Assembly: GCA_963729215.1 (NCBI GenBank)
Contig: CAVSND010000007.1
Location: 1-59,534, forward strand
DNA: 59,534 nucleotides
Reading direction: 5' to 3'
Source of the DNA: CAVQJU01 sp963729215
GTDB lineage: Bacteria > Acidobacteriota > Vicinamibacteria > Vicinamibacterales > CAVVIG01
Below, piece after piece: positions 33,954 through 43,305 of the stretch. How positions within the stretch are numbered: position 1 is the stretch's first letter; every line of letters begins with the position of its first letter. The translations under genes and the position numbers were made by a program. Under the pieces are notes generated by a model. That model saw only the letters and a program-made list of their open reading frames with translations, made no database searches and was not told the origin of the DNA.

Positions 33954-35234
33954 CTACCAGGCGGCCATGGCGTCTTCGAACAGGCGTGCGAGCTCCTCTG
34001 GACCGGCGGGCCGCGGCGACAGCTTCGTGACGCGGTGCTGGGGCAAGGTGCCCTCGACCAGTGCCGGAATGTCGGAGGAGGAATAGCCGATGGCCTTCAG
34101 GCCATTGGGCGTCTTGAGCTTCTGCATGAACCAGGTGATGCGGTCGGCCAGCACCCGGCCGGCGTCCTCGGCCTTGCACCGCGAGACATCGACGCCGAGC
34201 GCTTCGGCGGCCAGCAGATGCCGATGCGGGTTCGCGGACGCCGTGAAGCGGAACACGGCCGGAGCATTGAGAATCACCGAGAAGCCGTGCGGCACCATCG
34301 GATGGTCGGCGGAGTATCCGGGCGCGACGTATGTCCGGACGTTGCCGGACACGGGATAGGACATGCCGTGCGGCAGGTGGACGCCCGCGTTGCCGAAACC
34401 CACGCCTGCATACGACGCCGCCAGAATCATCTGGCCTCGCGCCTCATCGTCTGACGGATCGTCCACGGCGCGGATCAGATACCTGGTGACCATGCGCAGG
34501 GATTCGAGGGACCAGATGTCGCTGATCGGGTTGCTGCCCTGATAGGCCGGCCGCAGCAGCGGCCGTGCCGGAAGCGGACGGCCCGTGAACGGCAGGGCCG
34601 TGAACGATTCGACGGCGTGGCTCAGGATATCGAGGCCGGACGAGGCGGCGACCGGCGCCGGCATGGTTCGCGTGTTTTCCGGATCGAGCAGACCAAGGGT
34701 CGGCTTGAGCCGCCGGCTCGCGATGCCGGTCTTCGCGTGCATCTTCTTGAAATCGAAAATCGTGACGCCGGTCGTCTCGCTGCCCGTGCCGGCGGTGGTG
34801 GGAATCGCGATGAGCGGCTTGAGCGGACCGGGCACCGGCACGCCCTTTCCGATCGGCGGATTCACGTAGTCGAGAAAGTCGGCGGGCGGATACGTGACGT
34901 ACAGATTGACGGCCTTTGCCGTGTCGATCGTCGACCCGCCGCCGAGCGCGACGATCGCGTCGTAGCTGCCCTGCCGGGCGAACGCGATCGCGTCGAGGAA
35001 CGATTCGTCGGTCGGTTCCACCCGGACGCGGTCGTACACGGCGAACTTGACGCCGCTTGCCTCGAGCGACTCACGGACGACCTGGCCGGGCGTGAGAGCG
35101 TTGACGACAGGGTCCGTGACCACGAGCGCGTGCTTGACGCCAAGATCGGCCAGTTCTGGACCCACTTCACGAGTGACGCCGACGCCGTACCGGACGCTCG
35201 ACGTCGCCATCTCGAACGCAATCTCTTGACTCAC
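33954..35234 (-). CDS. Hydroxyacid-oxoacid transhydrogenase (ADHFE1-like iron-containing alcohol dehydrogenase)
   Basis: 426 residues. The amino part resembles ADHFE1 (FEMATSSVRYGVGVTREVGP), with the coenzyme motif ALGGGSTIDTAKA and PTTAGTGSETTGVTIFDFKK. Iron-ligand regions are LDILSHAVESF and GVHLPHGMSYPVSGNVR. The stretch YQGSNPISDIWSLESLRMVT is diagnostic of the transhydrogenase branch rather than general alcohol dehydrogenases. The reaction moves hydride from 4-hydroxybutyrate or a similar hydroxyacid to 2-oxoglutarate without free NAD. This suits the hydroxyacid dehydrogenases elsewhere in the window. Confidence 0.85.
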   Translation of the reverse strand: MSQEIAFEMATSSVRYGVGVTREVGPELADLGVKHALVVTDPVVNALTPGQVVRESLEASGVKFAVYDRVRVEPTDESFLDAIAFARQGSYDAIVALGGGSTIDTAKAVNLYVTYPPADFLDYVNPPIGKGVPVPGPLKPLIAIPTTAGTGSETTGVTIFDFKKMHAKTGIASRRLKPTLGLLDPENTRTMPAPVAASSGLDILSHAVESFTALPFTGRPLPARPLLRPAYQGSNPISDIWSLESLRMVTRYLIRAVDDPSDDEARGQMILAASYAGVGFGNAGVHLPHGMSYPVSGNVRTYVAPGYSADHPMVPHGFSVILNAPAVFRFTASANPHRHLLAAEALGVDVSRCKAEDAGRVLADRITWFMQKLKTPNGLKAIGYSSSDIPALVEGTLPQHRVTKLSPRPAGPEELARLFEDAMAAW

Positions 35235-35288
35235 CCTTCCAGCCCCTCCCGCCCGTCCGACCCGCCCGGGCTGACCGTCCCGCCCGAC

Positions 35289-36206
35289 CTACTTCTTCAG
35301 TTCCGCGTACAGCTGGCCGACGAAACGATCGCCCGTTGTGCCCGGCTGCTGGACTTTCGCGTCGAAATCCGCCGTCGGCTTGGCGGCCACCACCTGCTCC
35401 TGCGTCTTGCCTTCCCTGACGAGCGGCGCCACCTTGTCGCGGAGCGCGATGACCATGTCGCGATGCGCCATCACGGCGCTGCGGTCGACGGTCGGACCGT
35501 GGCCGGGAATGATCTTCGTGTTCGGACCCGCGTTGGCGATGACGGCATCGAGCGCGTTGATGAGGCCCGGCAGCGATCCGCCGTTGGCGCGATCGATGTT
35601 GGGGTACTGGATCGACCGGTAGAAGTCGCCCGTCATGATGACGTCGGCCTTCACGAACTTGACGAACGTGTCGCCATCGGTGTGGGCCGCCGGCGCCGGG
35701 ATCAGCCGCACTTCTTCGCCGTTCATCCGGATGGTGACGGGCGCGTCATAGGTGATCACCGGAAGGCCCGCTGCCGGCGTCGGCACGCCTGGCGCGCCGT
35801 TGGCGCCGGGGTTCGGCTTCTCGAGGCGCATGCGCAGGTTCTCGCGAGCCAGGATGGTGACGCCCATCTTGCCGAGATTCTCATTGCCACCCGTGTGATC
35901 GCCGTGCACGTGGGTGTTGACCATGAACCGGATCCGGCCGTCCGAGATCTGCTTGATCGCCGCGACGATCTTGTCGGTGAGCGGCGCGAACTGCGCGTCG
36001 ACCATGAAGACGCCGTCCGGACCCGTGAGCACGCCGATGGTGCCGCCCTGTCCGTCGAGGGTGTAAAAGTTCTGGGTGACGATGTTGGTCTTGATCTCGA
36101 CCTTGCTGAAATCCTGCTGGCCCTGCGCGAGGACCGGAGCGGACGCGGCCGCCAGCAGGCCGGCCGCCAGCAGCGCACGCGACAAGCGAATCGTTGTCAT
36201 CATCAT
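35289..36206 (-). CDS. Exported metallo-beta-lactamase-fold hydrolase
   Basis: 305 residues from ATG 36206, preceded by GAGGGAG. The signal peptide is MMMTTIRLSRALLAAGLLAA, ending SAPVLAQG. The zinc motif HVHGDH is intact (FMVNTHVHGDHTGGNENLGK), followed by IPAPAAHTDGDTFVKF, MTGDFYRSIQYPNIDR and IIPGHGPTVDRS. Such periplasmic subclass B3-like MBL proteins are often assigned to broad hydrolase roles; antibiotic activity is not implied. The same scaffold, without its metal ligands, forms the second half of the 23544 protein. The spacer after its stop holds degenerate CCCGCCCGTCCGACC words. Confidence 0.8.
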   Translation of the reverse strand: MMMTTIRLSRALLAAGLLAAASAPVLAQGQQDFSKVEIKTNIVTQNFYTLDGQGGTIGVLTGPDGVFMVDAQFAPLTDKIVAAIKQISDGRIRFMVNTHVHGDHTGGNENLGKMGVTILARENLRMRLEKPNPGANGAPGVPTPAAGLPVITYDAPVTIRMNGEEVRLIPAPAAHTDGDTFVKFVKADVIMTGDFYRSIQYPNIDRANGGSLPGLINALDAVIANAGPNTKIIPGHGPTVDRSAVMAHRDMVIALRDKVAPLVREGKTQEQVVAAKPTADFDAKVQQPGTTGDRFVGQLYAELKK

Positions 36207-36297
36207 GGTGTACTCCCTCGGAAATTGCGTCGAAATTGGCGGTGAAAGTCTGTCACACACCTTCGGCGCTGTCCACTTGGGTTAAGCTTCCTCTCCG

Positions 36298-37074
36298 ATG
36301 CCCAACTGGGAGCGTTTCGGTCACACGTGGGACCAACTGGGCCGCAAGAATGCGCTCGGCGCCATTCTGACGGTCGACGGCAAGGTCGCCGACTGGAATA
36401 TCGGCGAGTTCCTGGCGACCGGACGGATCGACGTCGGCCGCTTCATGCCCGATTTCGAGCGCCTCTCGCCGGACACGCCGCGGACGCGCCTGCTCGATTT
36501 CGGCTGCGGCGTCGGCCGCGTGACGCGGGTGTTCTCGCAGTATTTCGACGAGGTCGTCGGCGTGGACGTCGCGCCCTCCATGATCGAGTGGGCGCAGTCG
36601 CTGCACGCGGACTGCAACCACTGCACGTTCATCCTCAACCGCGCACCCAACCTCCGGTGCTTCGAATCGAACTCGTTCAGCGTGGTGTACAGCCGGATCG
36701 TCCTGCAGCACATCAGGCCCGCGATCGTCGAAGGGTACATCGCGGAGCTCATCCGCGTGCTCCAGCCCGGCGGCGTGCTCATGTTCCAACTGCCCGAGGT
36801 CATGTCGGTGGACTCCCGCCGGATTTTCGAAGAAGCGCCGGTCTCCGGCAACCCCATCAAACAACGTCTCCCCAAGCCCCTCGTCCTCGCCTGGCGCAAA
36901 GTGAAGTATGCGTTCCTCACGACCTCCACGGGGCCGCAGATGGAGATGTTCGGCATCAACCGGCCGGACGTCGAAACCCACATCCGCGCCGCCGGCGGCC
37001 GGCTGCTCGAAGCCAAACCCGACAACAGCCATGGGCTCGAGGGAACGGGATACGAATACTGGATCACGAAGTAA
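36298..37074 (+). CDS. Class I SAM-dependent methyltransferase
   Basis: 258 residues with the SAM-binding motif LLDFGCGVGRVTRVFSQYFD, then VVGVDVAPSMIEWAQSLHAD and VLQPGGVLMFQLPEV. The opening WERFGHTWDQLGRKNALGAI is common in methyltransferases of secondary pathways, so no substrate can be given. A TAAGCT sequence at 36283-36288 ends nine bases before the ATG, which may be a leaderless -10 element. The gene diverges from the exported MBL and ends three bases before the biotin carboxylase start. Confidence 0.8.
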   Translation: MPNWERFGHTWDQLGRKNALGAILTVDGKVADWNIGEFLATGRIDVGRFMPDFERLSPDTPRTRLLDFGCGVGRVTRVFSQYFDEVVGVDVAPSMIEWAQSLHADCNHCTFILNRAPNLRCFESNSFSVVYSRIVLQHIRPAIVEGYIAELIRVLQPGGVLMFQLPEVMSVDSRRIFEEAPVSGNPIKQRLPKPLVLAWRKVKYAFLTTSTGPQMEMFGINRPDVETHIRAAGGRLLEAKPDNSHGLEGTGYEYWITK

Positions 37075-37077
37075 CCC

Positions 37078-38598
37078 GTGAAGAAAGTGCTGATTGCGAA
37101 CCGCGGTGAGATTGCGGTTCGCGTGATCCGGGCCTGCCGCGAGATGGGCTTGTCGCCTGTCGCGGTGTACTCCGAATGCGATCGGACCGCGCTTCACGTC
37201 CGGTACGCGGACGAGGCTTATCCGATCGGCCCGAGCGCTCCACTCGAAAGCTACCTGCGCGTCGATCGCATCGTCGATACAGCGCGGCGTGCGGGCGCCG
37301 ATGCCGTCCACCCGGGCTACGGATTCCTGTCTGAAAACGAAGGGTTCGCGCGCGCGGTCCGTGATGCCGGACTGACTTTCATCGGCCCGGCGCCCGAGGT
37401 CATCGCCCTCATGGGCAGCAAAACCGCCGCGCGCGAGGCTGCGCAGCGCGCCGGCGTCGCGGTGGTTCCCGGCGCGCCTGCCGGAGCGGTCGCGGCGGAT
37501 GCGACAGACGATGAGGTTCGGCGGCTGGCCGAGGCGACGGGCTATCCGCTGCTCGTCAAGGCGGTGTCGGGCGGCGGCGGCAAGGGCATGCGCACGGTCA
37601 CGGACGCAGCGGATCTGATCGGCGCCGTGCGGGCCGCCAGATCGGAAGCCGCCTCGGCGTTCGGCGACGCCGCCGTGTACTTCGAACGGCGACTCCTGCG
37701 GCCGCGGCACGTGGAGGTGCAGGTGCTGGGCGATCAGCACGGCACCGTGTTGCCATTCGTCGAGCGTGAGTGCTCCATCCAGCGGAGACATCAGAAGGTG
37801 GTCGAGGAGACGCCGTCGCCGGCCGTGACGCCGGCATTGCGCCGCGCCCTCACATCTGCCGCGGCCGCCGTGGCCCGAAGCGTCGGCTATACAAACGCGG
37901 GCACCGTCGAATTCCTCCTGGACGAAGACGGCTCCTTCTACTTTCTCGAAATGAACACACGCCTGCAGGTCGAGCACGCCATCACCGAGATGGTGACGGG
38001 GCTCGACCTGGTGCAGTGGCAGATCAGAATCGCGAGGGGTGAGCGTCTCGAGGGGCCTCAGGCCTCAGCCGATCGCCTGCTCGCGCCACACGGTCATTCG
38101 ATCGAGTGCCGTTTGTACGCGGAGGATCCGGACAACCAGTTCCTCCCGTCGCCCGGGCGCATTCTCGGACTTCGGGAACCCGCGGGGCCAGGGGTTCGCA
38201 ACGACAGCGGCATCGAAGCCGGGCTCGACGTGTCATTGTTCTACGACCCCATGCTCTCGAAGCTCGTCGTCTGGGCGGCAACCCGCGAGGAAGCGATCGC
38301 CCGCCTGCGCCGCGCGCTCGGGGAATATCACGTCTCCGGAATCAAGACGACGTTGCCGTTCTTCCGGTGGCTGCTCGATCAGCCGGAATTCGCCGCGGGC
38401 CGGTTTCACACGACGTACCTGGACGACGTGCTGCGGGCGCGCAACGGGACGCCGTTCGTCGAGGCGCCGCCCGAGCTCGAAGAGGTGGCCGCGATCGCCG
38501 CCGTCATCGATGCCGTGCTGTCGATCCCGGCAGTCAACGGCAAGGCCCGGGCGCAGAACTGGAAAGCTCAAGCACGAATCGAGAACTTGCGCGACTAA
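37078..38598 (+). CDS. Biotin carboxylase subunit of an acyl-CoA carboxylase
   Basis: 506 residues, GTG start. The amino domain KKVLIANRGEIAVRVIRACR is followed by the ATP-grasp (VKAVSGGGGKGMRTV; YFERRLLRPRHVEVQVLGDQ; FLEMNTRLQVEHAITEMVTG) and the biotin carboxylase C-domain (HSIECRLYAEDPDNQFLPSP). It ends near residue 506 without a biotinyl domain (no AMKM-type motif), so a separate carrier protein is needed. None follows: the next 250 bases are the composite repeat array. It would make carboxybiotin for acetyl-, propionyl- or methylcrotonyl-CoA carboxylase. Confidence 0.9.
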   Translation: MKKVLIANRGEIAVRVIRACREMGLSPVAVYSECDRTALHVRYADEAYPIGPSAPLESYLRVDRIVDTARRAGADAVHPGYGFLSENEGFARAVRDAGLTFIGPAPEVIALMGSKTAAREAAQRAGVAVVPGAPAGAVAADATDDEVRRLAEATGYPLLVKAVSGGGGKGMRTVTDAADLIGAVRAARSEAASAFGDAAVYFERRLLRPRHVEVQVLGDQHGTVLPFVERECSIQRRHQKVVEETPSPAVTPALRRALTSAAAAVARSVGYTNAGTVEFLLDEDGSFYFLEMNTRLQVEHAITEMVTGLDLVQWQIRIARGERLEGPQASADRLLAPHGHSIECRLYAEDPDNQFLPSPGRILGLREPAGPGVRNDSGIEAGLDVSLFYDPMLSKLVVWAATREEAIARLRRALGEYHVSGIKTTLPFFRWLLDQPEFAAGRFHTTYLDDVLRARNGTPFVEAPPELEEVAAIAAVIDAVLSIPAVNGKARAQNWKAQARIENLRD

Positions 38599-38607
38599 AG
38601 GACACGG

Positions 38608-38850
38608 GCGCAATCACGCAAAGTGCTCGGCGCGATCACGCAAAGGGCTTGGATGCGATACACACAACGTGCTTCGGGGCGATCACGCAAAGGGCTTCAG
38701 CGCGATCACGCAGTGACCGCTGCAGCACGTTGGAACCGTGGCCGCCCAGCACCTTGCAACCGTGACCGCCCAGCACTTTGGACCGTGGCCGCCAGCACCG
38801 TTGGAAACCGTGGCCGCCAAGCCCTTTGGAGCCGTGGCCGCCAAGGACTT
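38608..38850. repeat. Composite inverted tandem array, copy 2
   Basis: Arm A (about 38608-38720) has five units of about 22 bases of the type GCGATCACGCAAAGGGCTTC. Arm B (about 38724-38848) has five or six units of about 24 bases of the type CACCTTGCAACCGTGACCGC. Arm B reversed resembles arm A (both contain CACG and AAAGGGCTTG). It is the inverted equivalent of copy 1 at 28073 and ends right before the TATAAT box of the CoA-transferase operon. Confidence 0.75.
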
Positions 38851-38852
38851 CG

Positions 38853-38858
38853 TATAAT
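38853..38858 (+). promoter_or_regulatory. Consensus -10 box TATAAT for the CoA-transferase operon
   Basis: TATAAT ends seven bases before GTG 38866, with no ribosome binding site between, so a leaderless transcript is predicted. No good -35 is seen at 17 bases, where the array lies. Confidence 0.65.
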
Positions 38859-38865
38859 CGCCCCT

Positions 38866-39563
38866 GTGAATAAAGTCCTTGAAAGCGCTGAAGCCGCCGT
38901 CGCCCTTGTGCCCGAGGGTGCGAGCATCATGATGGGCGGGTTCGGCGTGTGCGGCATTCCCGAAAACCTGATTCGCGCGCTGCACGCGCGCGGCACGAAG
39001 GGCCTGACCGTGATCAGCAACAACGCCGGCGTGGACGACTTCGGCGCCGGCATCCTGCTGCGGGCTCGGCAGGTGAAGAAGATGGTGTCGACGTACGTCG
39101 GCGAAAACAAGGAATTCGAGCGGCAGTTCCTGAGCGGCGAGCTGCAGGTGGAGCTCGTGCCCCAGGGGACGTTCTCCGAGCGCATGCGTGCGGGCGGCGC
39201 GGGCATCGCCGGCTTCTTCACGCCGACCGCTTACGGCACCCTGGTGGCCGAGGGGAAAGAGACGCGGGTCATCGACGGCAAAGGCTACGTCCTCGAGGCG
39301 CCGCTCCGCGCCGATTTCGCGTTCGTGAAGGCGTGGAAGGGCGACCGGCTCGGCAACCTGGTCTACCGCCGGACCGCGAGGAATTTCAACCCCGTGATGG
39401 CAACCGCGGGCCGCATAACCATCGCCGAAGTCGAACAACTGGTCGAGCCAGGCGCCATCGATCCCGATCACGTCGTGACGCCCGGCATCTTCGTGAAGCA
39501 CATCTTCCAGGGGGCTCACTACGAGAAACGCATCGAGAAGCGAACGGTCCGTGGAGACGCGGC

Positions 39564-39567
<4 letters not shown>
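38866..39567 (+). CDS. 3-oxoacid CoA-transferase, subunit A
   Basis: 233 residues. The glycine-rich CoA site SIMMGGFGVCGIPENLIRAL is followed by TVISNNAGVDDFGAGILLRA, FFTPTAYGTLVAEGKETRVI and ADFAFVKAWKGDRLGNLVYR. This is the SCOT/AtoD-type alpha subunit, which with subunit B moves CoA from succinyl-CoA or acetyl-CoA to acetoacetate or another oxoacid. GTG 38866 is chosen because it lies seven bases after TATAAT; the open frame extends upstream only through repeat DNA. Its stop overlaps subunit B by four bases (GTGA). Confidence 0.9.
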
Positions 39568-40220
<653 letters not shown>

Positions 40221-40224
40221 TCCC

Positions 40225-41031
40225 GTGGATCTTTCCGCGTACTTCGCTCGTATCGGCTACGACGGTCCGGCCGAGCCGACACTCGATGTGCTGAACGCGA
40301 TCGTCCAGGCGCACGTCCAGTCCATTCCGTTCGAGAATCTCGACGTGCTGCAGGGCCGCCCCATCGAGCTCGCGCCCGCCGCGCTCGAGCACAAACTCGT
40401 GCAGCGCCGCCGCGGCGGCTACTGCTTCGAGCAGAATGGCCTGCTCCTGCTTGCGCTCGAAGCGATCGGCTACGACGTCACGCCCCTGAGCGCGCGCGTC
40501 AGGTACGGGCGCCCGAGCGGCGTCGTTCCGCCGCGCACGCACTTGTTTCTTCGGGTCGAGCTCGAGGGAACCCCATGGCTGGCCGACGTGGGAGTCGGCG
40601 GGTTCTCGATGTCGTCCGCGATCCGCCTCGACGAGTCGGACGAGCAGGCCACGCCGCACGAGTCCCGTCGCATCGTTCGGGAAGGCGCGCTGCGGCTGCA
40701 TCAGGTGCGCTTCGGCGCCGACTGGCACGATCTGTACGAGTTCACGCTCGAGGAAATGCCGCCCGTCGATCGGGAGCTCGCGAACTGGTACACCAGCGCT
40801 CACCCGCAATCCGATTTCCGCAACCGGCTGGTCGTCGCGCTCGCGCTGCCCGGCGGCCGGCGGAAGACGCTGCTCAATCGGGAATTCAGCGATCGCCAGC
40901 GCAATGGCACGACCGCTGGCCGCGTGATCGCGACGCACCAGGAACTGCTCGCAGTCCTCGCGGACGAGTTCGGCCTTCACATCGAACAGGGCAGTACGCT
41001 GACGTGCGCCGGACTCGACTGGCCGGCGTAG
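40225..41031 (+). CDS. Arylamine N-acetyltransferase
   Basis: 268 residues, GTG start four bases after the CoA-transferase stop. The catalytic triad is visible as C67 (RRRGGYCFEQN), H106 (PPRTHLFLRV) and D121 (PWLADVGVGGF). The enzyme moves acetyl groups from acetyl-CoA to arylamines or hydrazines. The opening DLSAYFARIGYDGPAEPTLD and IPFENLDVLQGRPIEL are standard for the family, and the length is normal. The cytosolic location beside CoA enzymes may be incidental, although NAT genes in actinobacteria sit in aromatic or sterol breakdown clusters. Confidence 0.9.
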   Translation: MDLSAYFARIGYDGPAEPTLDVLNAIVQAHVQSIPFENLDVLQGRPIELAPAALEHKLVQRRRGGYCFEQNGLLLLALEAIGYDVTPLSARVRYGRPSGVVPPRTHLFLRVELEGTPWLADVGVGGFSMSSAIRLDESDEQATPHESRRIVREGALRLHQVRFGADWHDLYEFTLEEMPPVDRELANWYTSAHPQSDFRNRLVVALALPGGRRKTLLNREFSDRQRNGTTAGRVIATHQELLAVLADEFGLHIEQGSTLTCAGLDWPA

Positions 41032-41061
41032 AACCTGTGGCAGAATCTGCCGGAGGCTTCC

Positions 41062-43272
41062 ATGCGGATTGACCGTCGCGCACTCGTCATGGCGCTGCTG
41101 CTGTCTGTTCCGCTTGCCGCCGCGTCCCTCCAACAGACGACCACCCGGCCGTTTACCGTGGAACAGATTCTGGGGTTCCCGTCACCCGAGAACCTGGTCG
41201 CATCGGCCGTGGGATCGACGATCGCGTGGACGTTCAACGAGCGTGGCGTGCGCAACATTTATGTGGCCGAGGGCCCCGCATTCGCGCCGCGCCGTCTCAC
41301 GGCGTATCGCGAAGACGATGGGCAGGAGCTGACGCAGCTGTCCTTTTCTTCCGACGGCGCCACGATCGTCTACGTGCGCGGAGGCGACCACGGATCGAAT
41401 CGCCAGGGAGAGGCACCGCCGAATCCGGCCGGAAGCACGGTTCAACCGAAGATTCAGATCTGGTCGATCGCCGTCAGCGGCGGCGCACCGAAACTCGTCG
41501 GCGACGGGGACAGCCCGGCCATCGCGCCCGACAGCAGCCGCGTGGCCTTCGTCAAGAGCCGCCAGATCTGGATCGCGCCTGTCGATGGTTCGAAGCCGGC
41601 GCAGCAGGCCTTCTATGCGCGAGGCACCAGCGAGGCGCCCGCGTGGTCTCCCGACGGGCGGACGCTCGCCTTCGTGTCGAACCGGAACGACCATAGCTTC
41701 ATCGGTTTGTTCGCCGAGGGAGAACCGATTCGCTTCGTCGCGCCGTCAACCTTCCGCGACTCGATGCCCGCGTGGTCGCCGGACGGCAAGCGCCTCGCGT
41801 TCCTCCGGCAGCCTGGCACGGGGGGGCCGCCGCGCGCGCCCCTGGCACGCCAGGACACACCGCCGTGGTCGATCATGGTTGCGGATGTTCGTCCCGGCGG
41901 ACCTGTCACAGGAGACGCCGGAAATATTCCGATCACCGCTGCTGCCACGAGCGGTCACGCGCCCGTCGATCCCATCCTGAGAAATCCCGGCGGCATCGGG
42001 TTTCAATGGGCCGCCGACAACGCGTTGATCTACATGTCGTACGTCGATGGGTTCCCCCATCTCTACTCGATTCAACATCCGGGACGTTCCGACAAGAGCG
42101 GCCAGCCCACACTGTTGACGCCCGGCCCGTTCATGGTGGAACAGGTCGCGCTGACACCCGATCGACGTTTCGCCGTCTACAACGCGAACACGGGCGGCGA
42201 GCCGAACGACCTCGATCGCCGCCACCTCTTCAAGGTGCCCGTCAGCGGGGGCACCGCGCCGGCGCCGCTGACGACCGGAGCCGGCATCGAGTGGAGTCCG
42301 ACGCTGACGGCTGATGGCCAGACCGTGGCGTTTCTGTCGTCGGGCGCCCAGCAGGCGCCGGCTCCAGCCGTTGTGTCGCTTTCCGGCGGAGCTCCGCGCG
42401 CGATCGCCGCGAGCCTCGTGCCGGCCGACTTCCCGGCCTCGCGCCTCGTCACGCCCAGGCTGGTGTCGTTCCGCGCGAGCGACGGCGTCGACGTGCACGG
42501 ACAGTTGTTCGAACCCGCTGAGGCTGGAAATCCCGACTCAGCCGGGCGAAAGCCCGCCGTCGTCTACATCCACGGCGGCGGACCCCGACAGATGCTGCTC
42601 GGGTGGCACTACCGCTGGGAGTACGCCAACGACTACGGCGCCAACCAGTACCTCGCGAGCCGCGGCTTCGTCGTGCTGTCGGTCGACTACCGGTTGAGCG
42701 TCGGTTACGGCCAGGCGTTTCAGTTCGCCGAGAGCACGGGCGCGCGCGGCGCAGCCGAATATCGCGACATCCTGGCGGCCGGCCGCTACCTCCAGACGCG
42801 CGCAAACGTGGACCCTGCCCGCATCGGCGCATGGGGGGCGTCGTATGGCGGCTACCTGACCGCGCTGGCCCTCGGGCGCAATTCCGACGTGTTCGCCGCC
42901 GGCGTCGACATCCACGGCGTGCACGACCGGCTCCCGGCGGTGAACGCGATGCAGCAGGCCCGCGCGATCGCGGGCGACAACATCAGCGAAGCCGATCTTC
43001 GTCAGGCGCTGAAAGTGGCGTTCGAATCGTCGCCGGTGGCCGCGGTCCCGACGTGGAAATCACCAGTCCTCCTCATCCACGGAGATGATGACAACACGGT
43101 GGATTTTCACCAGACCGTGGACCTCGAACGGCGGCTGCTCGCGAAAGGCGTGAAGGTCGAGACGCTGGTGCTGCCGGACGATGTCCACGATTCGCTGCTG
43201 TGGCGAAACTGGACCGCGGAGATCGGCGCGATGGCGCGGTTCTTCGAACGGACGCTCCAGGCGAAGAAGTAG
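41062..43272 (+). CDS. S9 family peptidase (prolyl oligopeptidase/DPP IV type)
   Basis: 736 residues with a signal peptide (MRIDRRALVMALLLSVPLAA). A WD-like beta propeller covers about 40-470 (APDSSRVAFVKSRQIWIAPV; AWSPDGRTLAFVSNRNDHSF; AWSPDGKRLAFLRQPG). The catalytic alpha/beta domain follows, with nucleophile S594 (GAWGASYGGYLTALALGRN), the acid in LLIHGDDDNTVDFHQT and the histidine in PDDVHDSLLW. It cleaves peptides, often after proline, in the periplasm. GGAGG precedes the ATG. A hairpin follows the stop. Confidence 0.9.
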   Translation: MRIDRRALVMALLLSVPLAAASLQQTTTRPFTVEQILGFPSPENLVASAVGSTIAWTFNERGVRNIYVAEGPAFAPRRLTAYREDDGQELTQLSFSSDGATIVYVRGGDHGSNRQGEAPPNPAGSTVQPKIQIWSIAVSGGAPKLVGDGDSPAIAPDSSRVAFVKSRQIWIAPVDGSKPAQQAFYARGTSEAPAWSPDGRTLAFVSNRNDHSFIGLFAEGEPIRFVAPSTFRDSMPAWSPDGKRLAFLRQPGTGGPPRAPLARQDTPPWSIMVADVRPGGPVTGDAGNIPITAAATSGHAPVDPILRNPGGIGFQWAADNALIYMSYVDGFPHLYSIQHPGRSDKSGQPTLLTPGPFMVEQVALTPDRRFAVYNANTGGEPNDLDRRHLFKVPVSGGTAPAPLTTGAGIEWSPTLTADGQTVAFLSSGAQQAPAPAVVSLSGGAPRAIAASLVPADFPASRLVTPRLVSFRASDGVDVHGQLFEPAEAGNPDSAGRKPAVVYIHGGGPRQMLLGWHYRWEYANDYGANQYLASRGFVVLSVDYRLSVGYGQAFQFAESTGARGAAEYRDILAAGRYLQTRANVDPARIGAWGASYGGYLTALALGRNSDVFAAGVDIHGVHDRLPAVNAMQQARAIAGDNISEADLRQALKVAFESSPVAAVPTWKSPVLLIHGDDDNTVDFHQTVDLERRLLAKGVKVETLVLPDDVHDSLLWRNWTAEIGAMARFFERTLQAKK

Positions 43273-43273
43273 T

Positions 43274-43291
43274 GCAGGCCTTCAGGCCTGC
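43274..43291. terminator. Hairpin between convergent genes
   Basis: GCAGGCC-TTCA-GGCCTGC immediately after the S9 peptidase stop. It has the same TTCA loop as the CGTCCGGC hairpin family. There is no T-run, so it may be a bidirectional terminator or a repeat. Confidence 0.55.
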
Positions 43292-43305
43292 CCTGCGGTT
43301 CCGCG

